Shown here in pieces: positions 9,060 to 16,773 of a stretch of DNA of 64,000 nucleotides (its first letter is position 1; the number at the start of each line of letters is the position of its first letter). The notes below the pieces were generated by a model, which was not told where the DNA came from, did not search any database, and saw nothing but the letters and a program-made list of their open reading frames with translations. A program made the translations under genes and the position numbers. Source of the stretch: Neobacillus niacini (GTDB lineage Bacteria > Bacillota > Bacilli > Bacillales > Cytobacillaceae); contig NZ_JACWFG010000002.1 of the NCBI RefSeq assembly GCF_019749295.1, positions 147,326 to 211,325 of the forward strand, given 5' to 3'.

Positions 9060-9866
9060 TCACCCCATAATGCCACTTATCCAAGAAATCAACCAAGCAG
9101 AAGGAAGCAGCAGAAGATGGGCGAGTAAGGTACCGAAAAACCTTGCAATCATTAACCAGCCATACGTCTTAGCTATTTCGTCTGCTCCATTTTCTTTAAT
9201 TAGGGCCCGTTCGGTCATAAACGCGATTTGGGGATCCAACAAAAGCGTTAATAGAATCGTTGCGAATCCATTGACGACGCCTGTTGCCATGTTTGCGGTT
9301 GTACTGTGTGCTGGATTCAATATCGAAGCATATAAAGCTGACAATACACCCGTTGTATATATTGCAGTTACCACCATATTAATGAGCATAATGCGTTTTG
9401 GAATTCCGCCAACCCGAAGGATATGTATCATTTGAAACCTTGGACGTCTTAAATAGGAACTTGTTCTCTTTAATTTATATATATTCGATGTTTTCATTAA
9501 AGCGATGGCTGATCCTTCTATTTCCAATCGTTCAATCATTAACATCGCTAGACGCGAACACGTGGGATAAAAGAATAGTGCGAGCAAAGTACCGATTGAA
9601 GCTGAAAATAATATGAGATGGAATATCGCTAGTACATCAATGGTAGGATCAACTTTCGCTCTATCAACGATTACACCAATGACGGGAGCTTGAAACATAT
9701 TTGAGGTACGCGCAATTAGTAAAACGATCCCCGTAAGAGACAACGCAACAGCAATCTTCTTTAATCTGATGCCCCCCAAACGAATACTATAGGTCAACGT
9801 CTCGGTTGCGTGGATAATGATGGTTAAGATAATAATAATGATTATTTGTACAGTCAATTTGTTCAC
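9060..9866 (-). CDS. amj: lipid II flippase Amj
   Basis: 268-residue polytopic membrane protein of the Amj (YdaH, DUF2837) family, which moves lipid II across the membrane and backs up MurJ in Bacillus. Length is close to the 271 residues of the B. subtilis protein. Recognisable stretches are HATETLTYSIRLGGIRLKKI at the N-terminus, NMFQAPVIGVIVD, and a C-terminal half with DPQIAFMTERALI and TYGWLMIARFFGTLLA. About six hydrophobic helices are visible. The start is GTG with AGGG 9 nt upstream. Monocistronic. In B. subtilis amj is controlled by sigma-M; no such promoter was verified here. Confidence 0.9.
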   Translation of the reverse strand: MNKLTVQIIIIIILTIIIHATETLTYSIRLGGIRLKKIAVALSLTGIVLLIARTSNMFQAPVIGVIVDRAKVDPTIDVLAIFHLILFSASIGTLLALFFYPTCSRLAMLMIERLEIEGSAIALMKTSNIYKLKRTSSYLRRPRFQMIHILRVGGIPKRIMLINMVVTAIYTTGVLSALYASILNPAHSTTANMATGVVNGFATILLTLLLDPQIAFMTERALIKENGADEIAKTYGWLMIARFFGTLLAHLLLLPSAWLISWISGIMG

Positions 9867-10438
9867 CGTCTATCCCTGGTTTTATAACCCATCCCATATT
9901 ATACCAATCTAGTAGTTTATTCTAAACCTTTTTTCTTCCTGACAATCCATTTTACAAGCCTATTAGTTACCAATGAACTCGCATTTCCCTAGTCGTTTTG
10001 GCGTTAGATACACTTTCAGAAATCATTAATTGTATCTCGAGCGTTATTGTCACCCAACAGAAGTAGAAGCATTAAATCCTTCACATAATCAAAAAAAGTA
10101 CTGCTGGCTAATAAAGCTCGCAATACTTTTCACTTTTCTCCTCACAATTATCTTTATCTACTACTACTGTTTACAATCTGTCTGTGTATGGTTTAAGCAA
10201 CCTATCTTTCGTAGAAATACCCCTTATTTCATAATTCTGCAATATGTTAAAAAGATATATATTAGTACTATCTTTCAACATTCTTTAAGAGTTAAACCTT
10301 GTGGTTTACTATCTCCTTTTAAAAAGCTAGTACATTGGGGATAGAAATCGAAATCCAGTTAATTTTCACCACTTTCCCCACTTATTTGCCAGTAAACCCT
10401 AGTAAATCATTCCCTAACAAGGATGTCTAAACAAAACG
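9867..10438. other. gene-free stretch
   Basis: No frame here has both a ribosome site and protein-like composition. The one longer frame (10030-10344) has an odd composition and no start signal. I see nothing else. Confidence 0.5.
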
Positions 10439-10632
10439 GTTTGATAATAACTTCTTTAATACACCTGCTAATTGATATAGAATCATTACTTCTAGTTGGG
10501 CTTAATTCTTTAGAGGAGGAAGAATGGAGAGGAAGTTTCAGCCAGCAAGCTTTTTCCATACCCTGGTGAACCGCTCATTCATACTTTATGTCCACCAGCA
10601 GCAGCAATTTCTAATTCTCGTTTCGCCTGCCT
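10439..10632 (-). pseudogene. internal fragment of a comM (Mg-chelatase-like ATPase) copy
   Basis: About 190 bp match the intact comM at 13427-13620 on the same strand, covering the Walker A neighbourhood: on the plus strand both show TTGATAATAAC, CACTTCTAGTTG-like, GGAAGAATGGAG and CCAGCAGCAGCAATTT segments. Indels and stops break the frame, and no homology to the ends of comM remains. It lies upstream of nothing functional and is a decayed partial duplicate. Confidence 0.8.
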
Positions 10633-10799
10633 ATTTAGCAACAAAGCAGGACAAGCCCTTAAAAACATTTCAAATCCTGCCGAACCAAAAAATTTACACA
10701 CTAATTAGAACTTCCCTTGTTCCATATATGTATACCATCAAATAAAACACTTCAACTACTGGTTCTTTTGTGATGGAGTAGTTCCAAATAAGTAAATCA

Positions 10800-10846
10800 G
10801 GCCTCTACTCTAAGACTTACTTTATGTCATAGAGTAGAGGCCATTT
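10800..10846 (+). terminator. terminator-like hairpin
   Basis: GGCCTCTACTCT (10800-10811) and AGAGTAGAGGCC (10831-10842) form a perfect 12-bp stem, followed by ATTTTCT. There is no clear gene to end here. The rest of 10633-11030 shows only a weak minus-strand frame (10817-11023) without a ribosome site. Confidence 0.5.
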
Positions 10847-11030
10847 TCTAAAATACAGTTTACCCAGCACTGGAAAGAAGGAGGAAAGCTTAAAGGCGTG
10901 TACCACGCCAGTTGTGATATCTCTTCCTCTGCATATATAGTCTCCCCCATATTTTACATCACCCTCTTCTCGACAAAATTTTTTACCACCAATCGGGATA
11001 AACTTAGGTTTTACAGCATTCAAAGCTTAC

Positions 11031-11255
11031 TTAATCAAACGTTTAGTTAACATAGAATGCATTCATTAAACGTTTGATTAAATCGTGCATAAGCCCTTTT
11101 ATCAAACGAACTTTTACTTGTTTTCAAGAAAGTTATTTGTCGTATAAAGGTTTTGCCTTACAAGAAATTATCTTCAAAATTGACAATAAGAACTAGCAAG
11201 GTACAAATTTATGCAAATATTAATCAGTTTGATTACCAACTAATCATTTGATTAG
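11031..11255. promoter_or_regulatory. orphan cluster of the palindromic operator with leader remnant
   Basis: Two variants of the CAAACGTTTGATTA palindrome lie at 11031-11050 and 11064-11081, and two degenerate TAATCA...TGATTA sites at 11221-11235 and 11240-11255. Between them is a worn version of the leader seen at 1911 and 5631 (CCCTTTTATCAAACGAACTT, TGTTTTCAAGAAAGTTATT). No winged-helix gene follows, so this is a third copy that has lost its gene. Confidence 0.55.
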
Positions 11256-11317
11256 TTTGAGGAAAATCCATAACCTTCAAGGGTTTTCTTAAATAGCATG
11301 TGCAAAAGTTGTCATCA

Positions 11318-11345
11318 AAAAAGCAACCGGAACCGTCCCCTATGT
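11318..11345. repeat. REP-like fragment
   Basis: Contains AACCGGAACCGTCCCC, a motif common in RAYT-associated repeats of Bacillus chromosomes. It sits about 10 bp from the terminator of the DJ-1/PfpI gene and 0.8 kb from the RAYT gene. Confidence 0.4.
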
Positions 11346-11357
11346 TCACAAGCGTTA

Positions 11358-11379
11358 GGCAGAAGGAGCACCTTCTGCC
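11358..11379 (-). terminator. hairpin after the DJ-1/PfpI gene
   Basis: GGCAGAAGG (11358-11366) and CCTTCTGCC (11371-11379) form a perfect stem with a 4-base loop, 6 bp beyond the stop codon. T run is short. Confidence 0.6.
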
Positions 11380-11385
11380 TAATTG

Positions 11386-11901
11386 TTATTCTATTATTCT
11401 TAATGATTCTCGTACAAATGCCGGTATGTCTTCCGGCTGTCTGCTTGTGACCAGCTGGTTCTGGCAAACGACTACTTCCTTGTCGTGTAAATTAGCGCCA
11501 GCATTTTCTAAATCAACATGAATCGATTTATAGCCTGTTATGTCACGCCCTTCAAGCGTTTTCGCTGTAATAAGCAGCTGAGGTCCATGACAAATGGCTA
11601 ATACAGGTTTTTTAGCCTCCATAAATGCTTTTGCGAAACGAACAAAACGTTCGTCGGCTCGAAGAATATCCGGTGAAAATCCGCCTGGAATGAAAAGTAC
11701 ATCAAATTCCTCATGGGATACATCATCAATGCTTTCATCAATAACGACTTCGGTTTTCCCCTGCTTTCCTTTCACGGTTTTTCCCTTTTCCATCTCGATT
11801 ACGGTTACCTCATGCCCATTTTCCTTAAAGGCCTGTACAGGTTCTGCATATTCGGAATCCTCAAAATCATTCGTAACTAAAACAGCAATTTTTTTATTCA
11901 T
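11386..11901 (-). CDS. DJ-1/PfpI-family (class I glutamine amidotransferase-like) stress protein
   Basis: 171-residue protein of the PfpI/YfkM group. The nucleophile elbow AICHGPQLL carries the conserved Cys and His, with the upstream glutamate expected from FEDSEY. Other landmarks are VLFIPGGFSPDILR and NQLVTSRQPEDIPAF. Relatives act in general stress resistance, as deglycase/protease-like enzymes, the precise substrate being debated. Start at ATG 11901, 9 nt after GAGGAG, in preference to the GTG/ATG codons nearer the ribosome site. Monocistronic, with its own terminator. Confidence 0.88.
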   Translation of the reverse strand: MNKKIAVLVTNDFEDSEYAEPVQAFKENGHEVTVIEMEKGKTVKGKQGKTEVVIDESIDDVSHEEFDVLFIPGGFSPDILRADERFVRFAKAFMEAKKPVLAICHGPQLLITAKTLEGRDITGYKSIHVDLENAGANLHDKEVVVCQNQLVTSRQPEDIPAFVRESLRIIE

Positions 11902-12112
11902 TATCATCAACTCCTCAACCATACAGTACCCACATTTTCATTGGATGAAACAATTAATAAAGTCTTTCTAGCCTAGCCCAATAATCCTTTAATGAAAAAA
12001 CGTTTCTACATAAGAAATGTATCCAATAACATCACTCTACATCTTTTATAATATAGCTAGATATTGACGATATGAATCAATCATTACGTTTGAAAAAATC
12101 AGGACTAATCGA

Positions 12113-12141
12113 ACATCCATAAAATTGAGGAGTAACAGGAA
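12113..12141. repeat. REP-like sequence abutting the RAYT gene
   Basis: TTGAGGAGTAACAGGAACCG lies within 7 bp of the RAYT stop codon. It matches the right half (GGGGAGTGACAGGCAC) of the dispersed repeat at 15256, 15729, 18058 and 22845, as expected if this transposase acts on that repeat. Confidence 0.5.
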
Positions 12142-12147
12142 CCGGTA

Positions 12148-12693
12148 TTAGATAAGTAAAGTTTGGCAGTACTTTTCTTTCTTCTCTTCAATGGTTCCGA
12201 TGTAATAATCTAATATACTATCTATATTTATATAGGACGGTGCTACGGCTCGAGAATTCTTATAAAATTGATAGCTGCTCCAAGGGTAATATTCAGGTTT
12301 CTTGACCATTTTTGCCTCTACAGGATTTAAGTGAATATAGCGGCTGACTTCTAGCATTCCTTCTTTATCTTCAATCATTTTGTCGTAAAATCGTTTTTCA
12401 TAGACATGCCCTGTTAAACGGTACTTGGTATTGTAATAGTTGGCATAGCGCTTGTTGATGAATCCCATGAGCTTTGAAAAGGAAGCATCCTTTGAGCGAA
12501 TGAGAAGGTGATAATGGTTGGTCATTAAACAGTAGGAGGCAATTTCAAACGGAATTTTTTCATGGAGCTGTTGGAGGATATGGAAAAAGGCATGAAAATC
12601 TGAAGCGTTGCGGAAAAGCGGGTCACGGCGATTACCACGACAAACAATATGATAATAACGATAACTAATCCAAACTCTCTGTGGGCGTGCCAT
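12148..12693 (-). CDS. REP-associated tyrosine transposase (RAYT, Y1 family)
   Basis: 181-residue HUH-type transposase of the IS200/IS605-related RAYT family. It nicks single-stranded DNA through a catalytic tyrosine and is thought to spread REP elements. Visible motifs are the N-terminal MARPQRVW...YHIVCRGNRRDPLF, the metal-binding HYH in YCLMTNHYHLLIRS, and the tyrosine helix FINKRYANYYN. The C-terminal block HLNPVEAKMVKKPEYYPWSSY is also characteristic. The ATG at 12693 follows AGGGA; the longer frame to 12759 would run into comM. Only 26 bp separate it from the comM stop, on the same strand. A truncated relative lies at 7475-7745. Confidence 0.9.
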   Translation of the reverse strand: MARPQRVWISYRYYHIVCRGNRRDPLFRNASDFHAFFHILQQLHEKIPFEIASYCLMTNHYHLLIRSKDASFSKLMGFINKRYANYYNTKYRLTGHVYEKRFYDKMIEDKEGMLEVSRYIHLNPVEAKMVKKPEYYPWSSYQFYKNSRAVAPSYINIDSILDYYIGTIEEKKEKYCQTLLI

Positions 12694-12719
12694 TATGATT
12701 CCCTGGCCATACTCTGTTG

Positions 12720-14228
12720 TTAAGAAGAACCTGAACGGCGTAGTGTCATCGCTTCCCAAATGGCATTGTCAGTAATTCTGCTCTCTCCAGCTAAGTCTGA
12801 GATTGTTCTAGCTAAGCGAATGATCTTGATTTGAACTCGGTTGCTCCAATTTTGCTTAACAGTCACATTTGTTAGCATTCGTTGCTGCTCATTTGTCAAC
12901 GGAGTAGTTTGGGAAATCACTTCAAATGGAACTTTAGCATTTGTTATTTCAGACTGATAGCGTTCATATTGGCGCAGACGTGCATATACAACCCGATTAC
13001 GTATTTCAGCGGAGGTCTCTTGTACCTTGGCGGGTTGGTCTAAATTTATCGACATTAATGATAAAAGGATATCAATCCGATCTTGTATCGGTCCTGATAA
13101 TCGATTACGATAGGTCTGAATTTGTTTAACAGAGCAAGTACAGTAATGAGTATTGGAATCAAAATAACCACAAGGACAAGGATTCATTGCACCAATGAGG
13201 ATAAATGAGGATGGGTAGGTTACGGTTGAATGAGCCCTGCTAATCGTCACCTCCCCTGTCTCGAGGGGCTGTCTCAGCATATCCAGTGTCTTTTTCGTGA
13301 ATTCTCCTATCTCATCAAGAAATAATACGCCACGATGTGCTAGTGAGATTTCACCAGGTCGCGGACTGGATCCACCACCTATAATGGCCACGGATGAGGC
13401 GGAATGGTGAGGATGTCGATACGGGACTGTTTGATAATAACTGCGTTTTTCACCTGCAATTTGATAAAAACTCATCACTTCTAGTTGAGCTTGATTCGTG
13501 AGAGAAGGAAGAATGGAGGGAAAGGATTCAGCCAACAAGCTTTTTCCACAGCCTGGCGGACCGCTCATTAATACATTATGTTCGCCAGCAGCAGCAATTT
13601 CTAATGCTCGTTTAGCCTGCTCATGACCAATAACGTGGCAAAAATCCTTTTGAATGGCTTCAGAAAATTGCGGTGCTTCCTTACTAGTCCTAGGTATAGG
13701 AAGAAATGAAAAAGTTTGTTGTCCTTGTAAGTGCTGAACCACTTCTTTAATATGACTTACCACAACTAATTCCAATCCATGCAGCATGTTAATCGGAATG
13801 GTTGGATCATCAGGGATGTAGATAAGCTTTAGACCAAGTGCTTTCGCTGCGATTAAGGCAGGCAGCAGTCCTTCCGCACTCTCGATTGTCCCATCTAGTG
13901 ATAACGTTCCAATAAACGCCGTATCCATCCGGATTTCTTCCTTAATAACCTTTAGTTCTCTTAATGCCGCAATCGCGATCGCTAAATCAAACAAAGGTCC
14001 ATTCTTTTTTTGTTCAGGCGGTGAAAGATTAACGACAACCTTTTGATCTGTCACATCTTCTCCAAAGTGACTAAGAGCAGCTATCACCCGTTCTCTTGAC
14101 TCCTTGACAGAAGCATCTGGCAACCCTACAATGACCATTGATTCCTTACCTGCAGATATCCTCACTTGCACTTGAACTCGATAACCCTCAAGTCCTTTTA
14201 AACCAATACTTGAAACATTGACCGTCAT
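12720..14228 (-). CDS. comM: ComM/YifB-family Mg-chelatase-like AAA+ ATPase
   Basis: 502-residue protein. The N-terminal domain (MTVNVSSIGLKGLEGYRVQV, GLPDASVKESRERVIAAL, NLSPPEQKKNGPLFDLAIAI) is the Lon-protease-like fold of this family. The AAA+ core shows Walker A GPPGCGKSLLAESF and Walker B VLFLDEIGEF, with a Cys-rich insert NPCPCGYFDSNTHYCTC, and a C-terminal helical domain follows. ComM is a hexameric branch-migration helicase aiding integration of foreign DNA in naturally competent bacteria; the Gram-positive role is less studied. Start at ATG 14228, 8 nt after GGAGG. A fragment of another copy lies at 10439-10632. Confidence 0.92.
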   Translation of the reverse strand: MTVNVSSIGLKGLEGYRVQVQVRISAGKESMVIVGLPDASVKESRERVIAALSHFGEDVTDQKVVVNLSPPEQKKNGPLFDLAIAIAALRELKVIKEEIRMDTAFIGTLSLDGTIESAEGLLPALIAAKALGLKLIYIPDDPTIPINMLHGLELVVVSHIKEVVQHLQGQQTFSFLPIPRTSKEAPQFSEAIQKDFCHVIGHEQAKRALEIAAAGEHNVLMSGPPGCGKSLLAESFPSILPSLTNQAQLEVMSFYQIAGEKRSYYQTVPYRHPHHSASSVAIIGGGSSPRPGEISLAHRGVLFLDEIGEFTKKTLDMLRQPLETGEVTISRAHSTVTYPSSFILIGAMNPCPCGYFDSNTHYCTCSVKQIQTYRNRLSGPIQDRIDILLSLMSINLDQPAKVQETSAEIRNRVVYARLRQYERYQSEITNAKVPFEVISQTTPLTNEQQRMLTNVTVKQNWSNRVQIKIIRLARTISDLAGESRITDNAIWEAMTLRRSGSS

Positions 14229-14904
14229 AAAACAGCCTCCAAACATAATTTTTTTATTGTTAGAAAATCGCTCTCTTCGGAGAGATTGTTGCTATTTTTA
14301 ATATATTCTCAATAAATGTTTTTAATAGAGTAATTAGACTAAGGGCTACTATCACAAGGAGTTGTGTTGTTTGTCGGTTTCGTTATAGGATAAAGTCCAT
14401 TCTTTGCGATGGGGTAGCAACCAGAGAATTCTACTAGCAAATCATGGGAGACGATTACGAAAATAGATATATTAGAAGCAAAGGGGCTTTTCCTGCCCAC
14501 CTAACAATTGGAAGATTGAAGCAGGCGATATTTATTCAATGTTTAGGAAAAATTAATGCCATGAATTTACGAATTGTGCTTATATTAGTAGCCACCTTTT
14601 TTAGTAAAGACAACATTCTATGCGAATAGAGCTTAGAAAATAAATACAGGATTCACACAAAATATCCAAGGGGATATGGTTGGATGATGAATGAAATAAC
14701 AGCGGTTTAGCGATGAAGATATTGAGGATATAATTGAAGAATTATACGAAGTATTTCTTTTCTATAATTCTACAAAACAATCGGAATTCCTGCATAGACG
14801 ATGGAAAAAATAAAATAAAATGGCACTTACATAAACGTTTCTTTTTTAAAGAGGCTATCAATCCTTGAACATAATATGAGGATTCACAGTGATGGAGACG
14901 AGGT
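14229..14904. other. gene-free stretch with a coding-like scrap
   Basis: No convincing gene. On the plus strand 14700-14813 reads QRFSDEDIEDIIEELYEVFL then FYNSTKQSEFLHRRWKK before a stop, without a start codon, and may be the tail of a lost gene. The frame at 14444-14629 has no ribosome site. From 14857 the sequence joins the duplicated toxin-like unit. Confidence 0.4.
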
Positions 14905-14912
14905 TGAGTCCC

Positions 14913-14941
14913 TTCTCTACTGGAATAATTTTGTGTATAAT
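14913..14941 (+). promoter_or_regulatory. antisense promoter, unit A
   Basis: TTCTCT (14913-14918), 17-bp spacer, perfect TATAAT (14936-14941). It points toward the 3' end of the minus-strand mini-gene at 15019-15165. The same promoter with the same spacing is conserved in unit B (15389-15417), although the surrounding bases differ. Confidence 0.6.
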
Positions 14942-14947
14942 GGACAT

Positions 14948-15046
14948 ATAATAAAAAAGAGAAGTACTGGTAACACTTCTCCATGCAGCTTTTACCCCAG
15001 GGTAGTGGTTGTCATTGTTTATATTTTATCTGAACCACTCTTTTGC
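14948..15046 (+). ncRNA. putative antisense RNA of toxin-like unit A
   Basis: Inferred transcript of about 100 nt from the TATAAT at 14936. It would cross the sense terminator and the 3' end of the minus-strand mini-gene, and stop after the inverted repeat AGTGGTT (15004-15010) / AACCACT (15033-15039), which is followed by CTTTTGCTT. The layout resembles the convergent RNA antitoxins of Bacillus type I loci such as BsrG/SR4. Both ends are predictions. Confidence 0.4.
14953..14981 (-). terminator. terminator of mini-gene A
   Basis: Read on the minus strand, GAGAAGT and ACTTCTC form a stem followed by TTTTTTATTA, a clear intrinsic terminator 38 bp beyond the mini-gene stop. Confidence 0.75.
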
Positions 15047-15165
15047 TTGCGACGGCGTAGGGTGGTTTTCCTGTCTTCTAGAACATTCTTCCGAAAAAAA
15101 TATGCGCAAACTTCGCGCACCATTCCCTTCAGAACTTCTCGTAGAATTTCAAGAAATGTTTCCAT
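15019..15165 (-). CDS. 48-residue amphipathic/basic peptide, candidate type I toxin A
   Basis: Reads METFLEILREVLKGMVREV, then CAYFFRKNVLED and the basic tail RKTTLRRRKQKSGSDKI. An amphipathic helix of about 27 residues with an aromatic patch is followed by a strongly basic end. The ribosome site is near-perfect (AAGGAGGTGAT) with ATG 4 nt later. Just 5' of it a small hairpin (TTCCG/CGGAA) overlaps the start of the Shine-Dalgarno sequence. A terminator follows, and a promoter faces it from the 3' side. I do not recognise a named family. The layout suggests a type I toxin; it could instead be a small regulatory or membrane peptide. Confidence 0.6.
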   Translation of the reverse strand: METFLEILREVLKGMVREVCAYFFRKNVLEDRKTTLRRRKQKSGSDKI

Positions 15166-15251
15166 GATTATCACCTCCTTCCGCAATTACGGAAAGAAGT
15201 CGACAACCAACCACCCCAACAATATTCAACTGCAACTACATTCTAGTTACC

Positions 15252-15297
15252 TAAATCCCTATCAATCTTCGACAAATATCGGGGAGTGACAGGCACT
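15252..15297. repeat. REP-like repeat
   Basis: CTATCAATCTTCGACAAATA then TCGGGGAGTGACAGGCACTG. One of at least four near-identical dispersed copies of about 40 bp, here between the two toxin-like units. A partial copy (CTGAGGAGTGACAGTGCACC) lies at 15350-15369. Confidence 0.65.
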
Positions 15298-15388
15298 GAT
15301 ATTTAATAGTTGTTTATTTATCACAAATGCTATCAATCCTAAATAATAATCTGAGGAGTGACAGTGCACCAGAATGAGCTCGAATCCC

Positions 15389-15417
15389 TTCTCAACTGGA
15401 ATAGTTTTGTATATAAT
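15389..15417 (+). promoter_or_regulatory. antisense promoter, unit B
   Basis: TTCTCA (15389-15394), 17-bp spacer, TATAAT (15412-15417). Same geometry as unit A and facing the 3' end of the second mini-gene. Confidence 0.6.
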
Positions 15418-15423
15418 GGACAT

Positions 15424-15505
15424 ATATAAAAAGGAGAAGTGCTTGTAACACTTCTCCTTGCAACCTCTACCGTCAGGGTGGTGGTTGCTCGAGAACCACC
15501 CTTTG
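15424..15505 (+). ncRNA. putative antisense RNA of toxin-like unit B
   Basis: Inferred from the promoter at 15389-15417. A perfect 7-bp hairpin (GGTGGTT 15480-15486 / AACCACC 15494-15500) followed by CTTTGG may end it after about 80 nt, giving complementarity to the 3' part of the mini-gene mRNA. Ends are predictions. Confidence 0.35.
15428..15457 (-). terminator. terminator of mini-gene B
   Basis: On the minus strand GGAGAAGTG and CACTTCTCC form a perfect 9-bp stem followed by TTTTTATATA. Confidence 0.75.
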
Positions 15506-15623
15506 GCTTGTGACAGCGGGTGGTTTTCTTGTTTTCTAAAACGTTTTTCCGAAAGAAATATGCACTTACTTCACGCACAATTCCTTTAAGAATTTCTCGT
15601 AGTATTTCAAGAAAAGTTTCCAG
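15458..15623 (-). pseudogene. second copy of the candidate toxin gene, probably inactive
   Basis: Encodes ETFLEILREILKGIVREV then SAYFFRKNVLENKKTT, very close to copy A, behind the same AAGGAGGTGAT site and SD-proximal hairpin (TTTCC/GGAAA). The ATG is replaced by CTG at 15623. After KKTT the reading differs (RCHKPKGGS instead of LRRRKQKSGS) and runs without a stop through the terminator. Translation from CTG is possible but inefficient, so this copy looks degenerate; its antisense promoter is nevertheless intact. Confidence 0.6.
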
Positions 15624-15726
15624 GAGTATCACCTCCTTTCCTGATAAAGGAAAAGAAGATCGACAACCCAACCACCCTCACAATATTCAGTTGCAACTCC
15701 ATTCTATCATTTTCTACCTACCTAAA

Positions 15727-15770
15727 AACCTATCAATCTTCGACAAAACTAGGGTAGTGACAGGAACCGA
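15727..15770. repeat. REP-like repeat
   Basis: CCTATCAATCTTCGACAAAA then CTAGGGTAGTGACAGGAACC. Another copy of the dispersed repeat, immediately beyond unit B. Confidence 0.6.
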
Positions 15771-15773
15771 TAT

Positions 15774-16320
15774 TATTGGAGATCTCTTCTACGGATTTTT
15801 CTTCAGAAAGCTAATAGCTCTCGTAGTAGTTCCTTTTATAAATTTACAATTTTCAACTCATAGCATCGTTAGAGTCAACAATAATAGAATGAACACCCAA
15901 ATAGATGCACAAAAGTTTGTAAAAAGATCCCTAATAGATATATGGTGAAAAAGTAGACTCTTTTATATACTCATAACCTATGTTATTATGGTATGATTTT
16001 CCTATGATTTCTCCAAAATGTGTAATTATGAGATTACTATAACTTAATATAAACTGCAGTTATGGTAATAGTTTTATGAAAAGTAGGATTTTATGCCCCA
16101 GGGCAATATTGGTTATTAGTCTTTAGATTAATGGTTCGCAAACAAATAATTGGGGTTCAGGGATATAGAAACCGTATGTTACTTCTTTAGCTAAATCTGG
16201 TAATATTCAGTTACTTCAAGGAAACCCTAATTATTTGATATTGATAATTACTCAGCAGAAGTCTTGATGTTCCCGAGGTATGGCACCGAGAAAACAAATT
16301 TAATGGAGTGATGTATTCTA
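15774..16320. other. gene-free upstream region
   Basis: A/T-rich, without an open frame of protein-like composition. It precedes the two-gene nuclease-like operon and presumably holds its promoter; I could not pick one with confidence. Confidence 0.4.
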
Positions 16321-16773
16321 ATGAGGGAAAATGGAAATATGATATTAAATATTTATGAAAAATTACCTGACTTCAAAGCTAGATTTTATAGAGGCTATAA
16401 CGTATATATAAAGGAATTAAATAGCTTAGAACAGGAGAAAGACCTAGGGATTTCTATAAAGCAAAAAGAATTATTACTGGCCGTCCTTGAATTGAAGGTA
16501 CTTTATGAAGAAATACTGTTTCCTATGTTTGGTGTTAATTTATTTTACGAAACATTGAACAGTAGTAATACTTCTAAAGAAGACGTTAGGGATGATGAAA
16601 AAGTAAGTATTCAAATAAACAATTACTTATTTGAAAATGAACAATTTGACGAAATACTGGAAATACATAATGCGTTTATCAAAATGATTGCGGCATTAGA
16701 TATTCCTATAGATGTCTCAAGCAAAAACTCTCTTCAGCAAGTTATCCAGATAATTAGGGGAATAAGTAAATGA
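16321..16773 (+). CDS. unidentified helical protein, partner of a nuclease-like protein
   Basis: 150-residue, mostly helical and acidic protein without signal peptide or membrane segment. GGAGTGATG precedes the ATG by about 9 nt. Stretches such as LGISIKQKELLLAVLELKVL and LEIHNAFIKMIAALDIPIDV suggest a helical bundle. I recognise no family. Its TGA overlaps the next ATG as ATGA, so the two are translationally coupled and probably act together, with this one a possible inhibitor, sensor or structural partner. Low-GC composition and a position among repeats suggest transfer. Confidence 0.7.
   Translation: MRENGNMILNIYEKLPDFKARFYRGYNVYIKELNSLEQEKDLGISIKQKELLLAVLELKVLYEEILFPMFGVNLFYETLNSSNTSKEDVRDDEKVSIQINNYLFENEQFDEILEIHNAFIKMIAALDIPIDVSSKNSLQQVIQIIRGISK

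Noticed and set aside
10030..10344. Plus-strand open frame of 104 residues
   Set aside because: No ribosome site, odd composition rich in Tyr/Phe/Ile, and no recognisable content.
10817..11023. Minus-strand open frame of 68 residues (MNAVKPKFIPIGGKKFCREE...)
   Set aside because: No ribosome site, and its 3' end runs into a terminator-like hairpin. It could be a remnant, but support is too weak to list as a gene.
14444..14629. Plus-strand open frame of 61 residues
   Set aside because: No ribosome site and no sensible domain composition.
15339..15671. Minus-strand 110-residue frame as a full gene
   Set aside because: It reads through a clear terminator and past the region similar to mini-gene A. 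Only the part at 15458-15623 is related to that copy.
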